In this document: one piece after another, positions 4,850-5,355 of the stretch
Position numbering within the stretch: the stretch's first letter is position 1
Layout: each line of letters begins with the position of its first letter
Program-made: the position numbers and the translations under genes
DNA from: Thermomicrobiaceae bacterium
Lineage (GTDB): Bacteria > Chloroflexota > Chloroflexia > Thermomicrobiales > Thermomicrobiaceae
Reading direction: 5' to 3'
Assembly: GCA_025966355.1 (NCBI GenBank)
Contig: JAICWZ010000155.1
Span: 1 to 5,355 of the forward strand
DNA: 5,355 nt
The notes under the pieces: generated by a model
Told to the model about the DNA's origin: nothing
Seen by the model: only the letters and a program-made list of their open reading frames with translations
The model's database searches: none

Positions 4850-5355
4850 CTATCGCTGGCCAAACGCAATCAGCAGGTGTTCGAGGAGAAAGCAGATGGC
4901 GAAGCCGCTGATCGGGCTGATCGCCCAGCCTTTGACGATCCCGAGCAGCGTCGCCTTCTGCACCGTTTCCCGGCCACGCGCCAGGCCAGTGCCCGCCATG
5001 GCCCCCACCAGCGCCTGGTTCATCGAGGTGAAAAGTCCCTGCGTGACAGCCAGCAGCACGACCAGCGCCTGCACGAACTGCGCCGCGCTCGCCATCGAGA
5101 GATCGACCTTGACGATGTCGAATGCCACCCGGTTGAGGATGCGCTGACCCCACGTGAGCGCCCCAACCGCCATCGCGATTCCGCCGAGCAGCCCGGCAAT
5201 CAGCAGGCTCGTCAGGTTAATCGACGACCAGACCCCGATGGCGTTCGAGACATCATTCGCGCCGAGCACGAACGAGGCACCCAGGCCGACCAGTACGAGC
5301 AGGATCGGGAGCGACGACCAGCGTTGCTCGCTCACCGATTCCGTCGCGCCCGGAA
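4850..5355 (-). CDS. Inorganic phosphate transporter, PiT family, C-terminal half (partial)
   Basis: This is the C-terminal half of a PiT/PHO4-type low-affinity phosphate permease; the frame remains open through the right edge. PiT proteins have two inverted halves, each with a GANDxxNAxG signature. The second-half copy is seen here as GANDVSNAIG (5234-5263). Hydrophobic helices follow, with SMNQALVGAMAG (4991-5026), which corresponds to the usual STTHAxVGAxxG motif but with Met-Asn in place of Thr-Thr. Then come GLARGRETV and KGWAISPISG, and a final helix ending AFGQR. A GTG at 5335 would make a 161-residue protein, but a lone half is not expected and the preceding residues look like the inter-half loop, so I treat it as 5' truncated by the window. 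Phosphate is the family substrate; sulfate has been shown for a few members. Confidence 0.88.
   Translation of the reverse strand, partial: PGATESVSEQRWSSLPILLVLVGLGASFVLGANDVSNAIGVWSSINLTSLLIAGLLGGIAMAVGALTWGQRILNRVAFDIVKVDLSMASAAQFVQALVVLLAVTQGLFTSMNQALVGAMAGTGLARGRETVQKATLLGIVKGWAISPISGFAICFLLEHLLIAFGQR

Noticed and set aside
5333..5335. GTG start giving a complete 161-residue half-size PiT protein
   Set aside because: The frame is open further upstream to the window edge, and PiT proteins normally need both halves.

Overview
The window looks like chromosomal DNA from a high-GC, probably Gram-positive-like or monoderm bacterium. The best guess is Chloroflexota, possibly a Thermomicrobia-type lineage. 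That guess rests on three things: the gene mix (Tat/lipobox family 5 solute-binding protein, PduO-type adenosyltransferase, NYN protein, DUF3500, DUF2071, PiT transporter), the G/C-rich codon use, and short palindromic intergenic repeats of kinds I associate with that phylum. It is inference, not proof.

Layout from left to right: (1) the N-terminal 196 codons of a Tat-exported lipoprotein that binds peptides or similar solutes for an ABC importer, minus strand, running off the left edge; (2) a 326-base spacer holding a candidate promoter, a leader hairpin and a striking nested palindrome; (3) a PduO-type cob(I)alamin adenosyltransferase, minus strand; (4) a divergent spacer; (5) a NYN-domain protein with a C-terminal extension, plus strand; (6) a convergent spacer containing a MITE-like element of about 152 bases with hairpin ends; (7) a DUF3500 protein, minus strand; (8) a 119-base divergent spacer; (9) a DUF2071 (YqjF-like) protein, plus strand; (10) a convergent spacer with a gcgcagag-type repeat hairpin; (11) the C-terminal half of a PiT phosphate transporter, minus strand, running off the right edge.

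The genes do not form an obvious operon or a single pathway. Strands alternate and each gene seems to be its own transcription unit. They cover nutrient uptake (solute-binding protein, phosphate transporter), coenzyme B12 activation (PduO), probable RNA processing (NYN) and two conserved families without settled function (DUF3500, DUF2071).

I see no defence island, CRISPR array, toxin-antitoxin pair, tRNA, rRNA or transposase gene. The most interesting material is non-coding: three unrelated palindromic elements, one in each spacer where genes end. The two larger ones show paired differences between their arms that keep base pairing, which suggests that the folded form matters.
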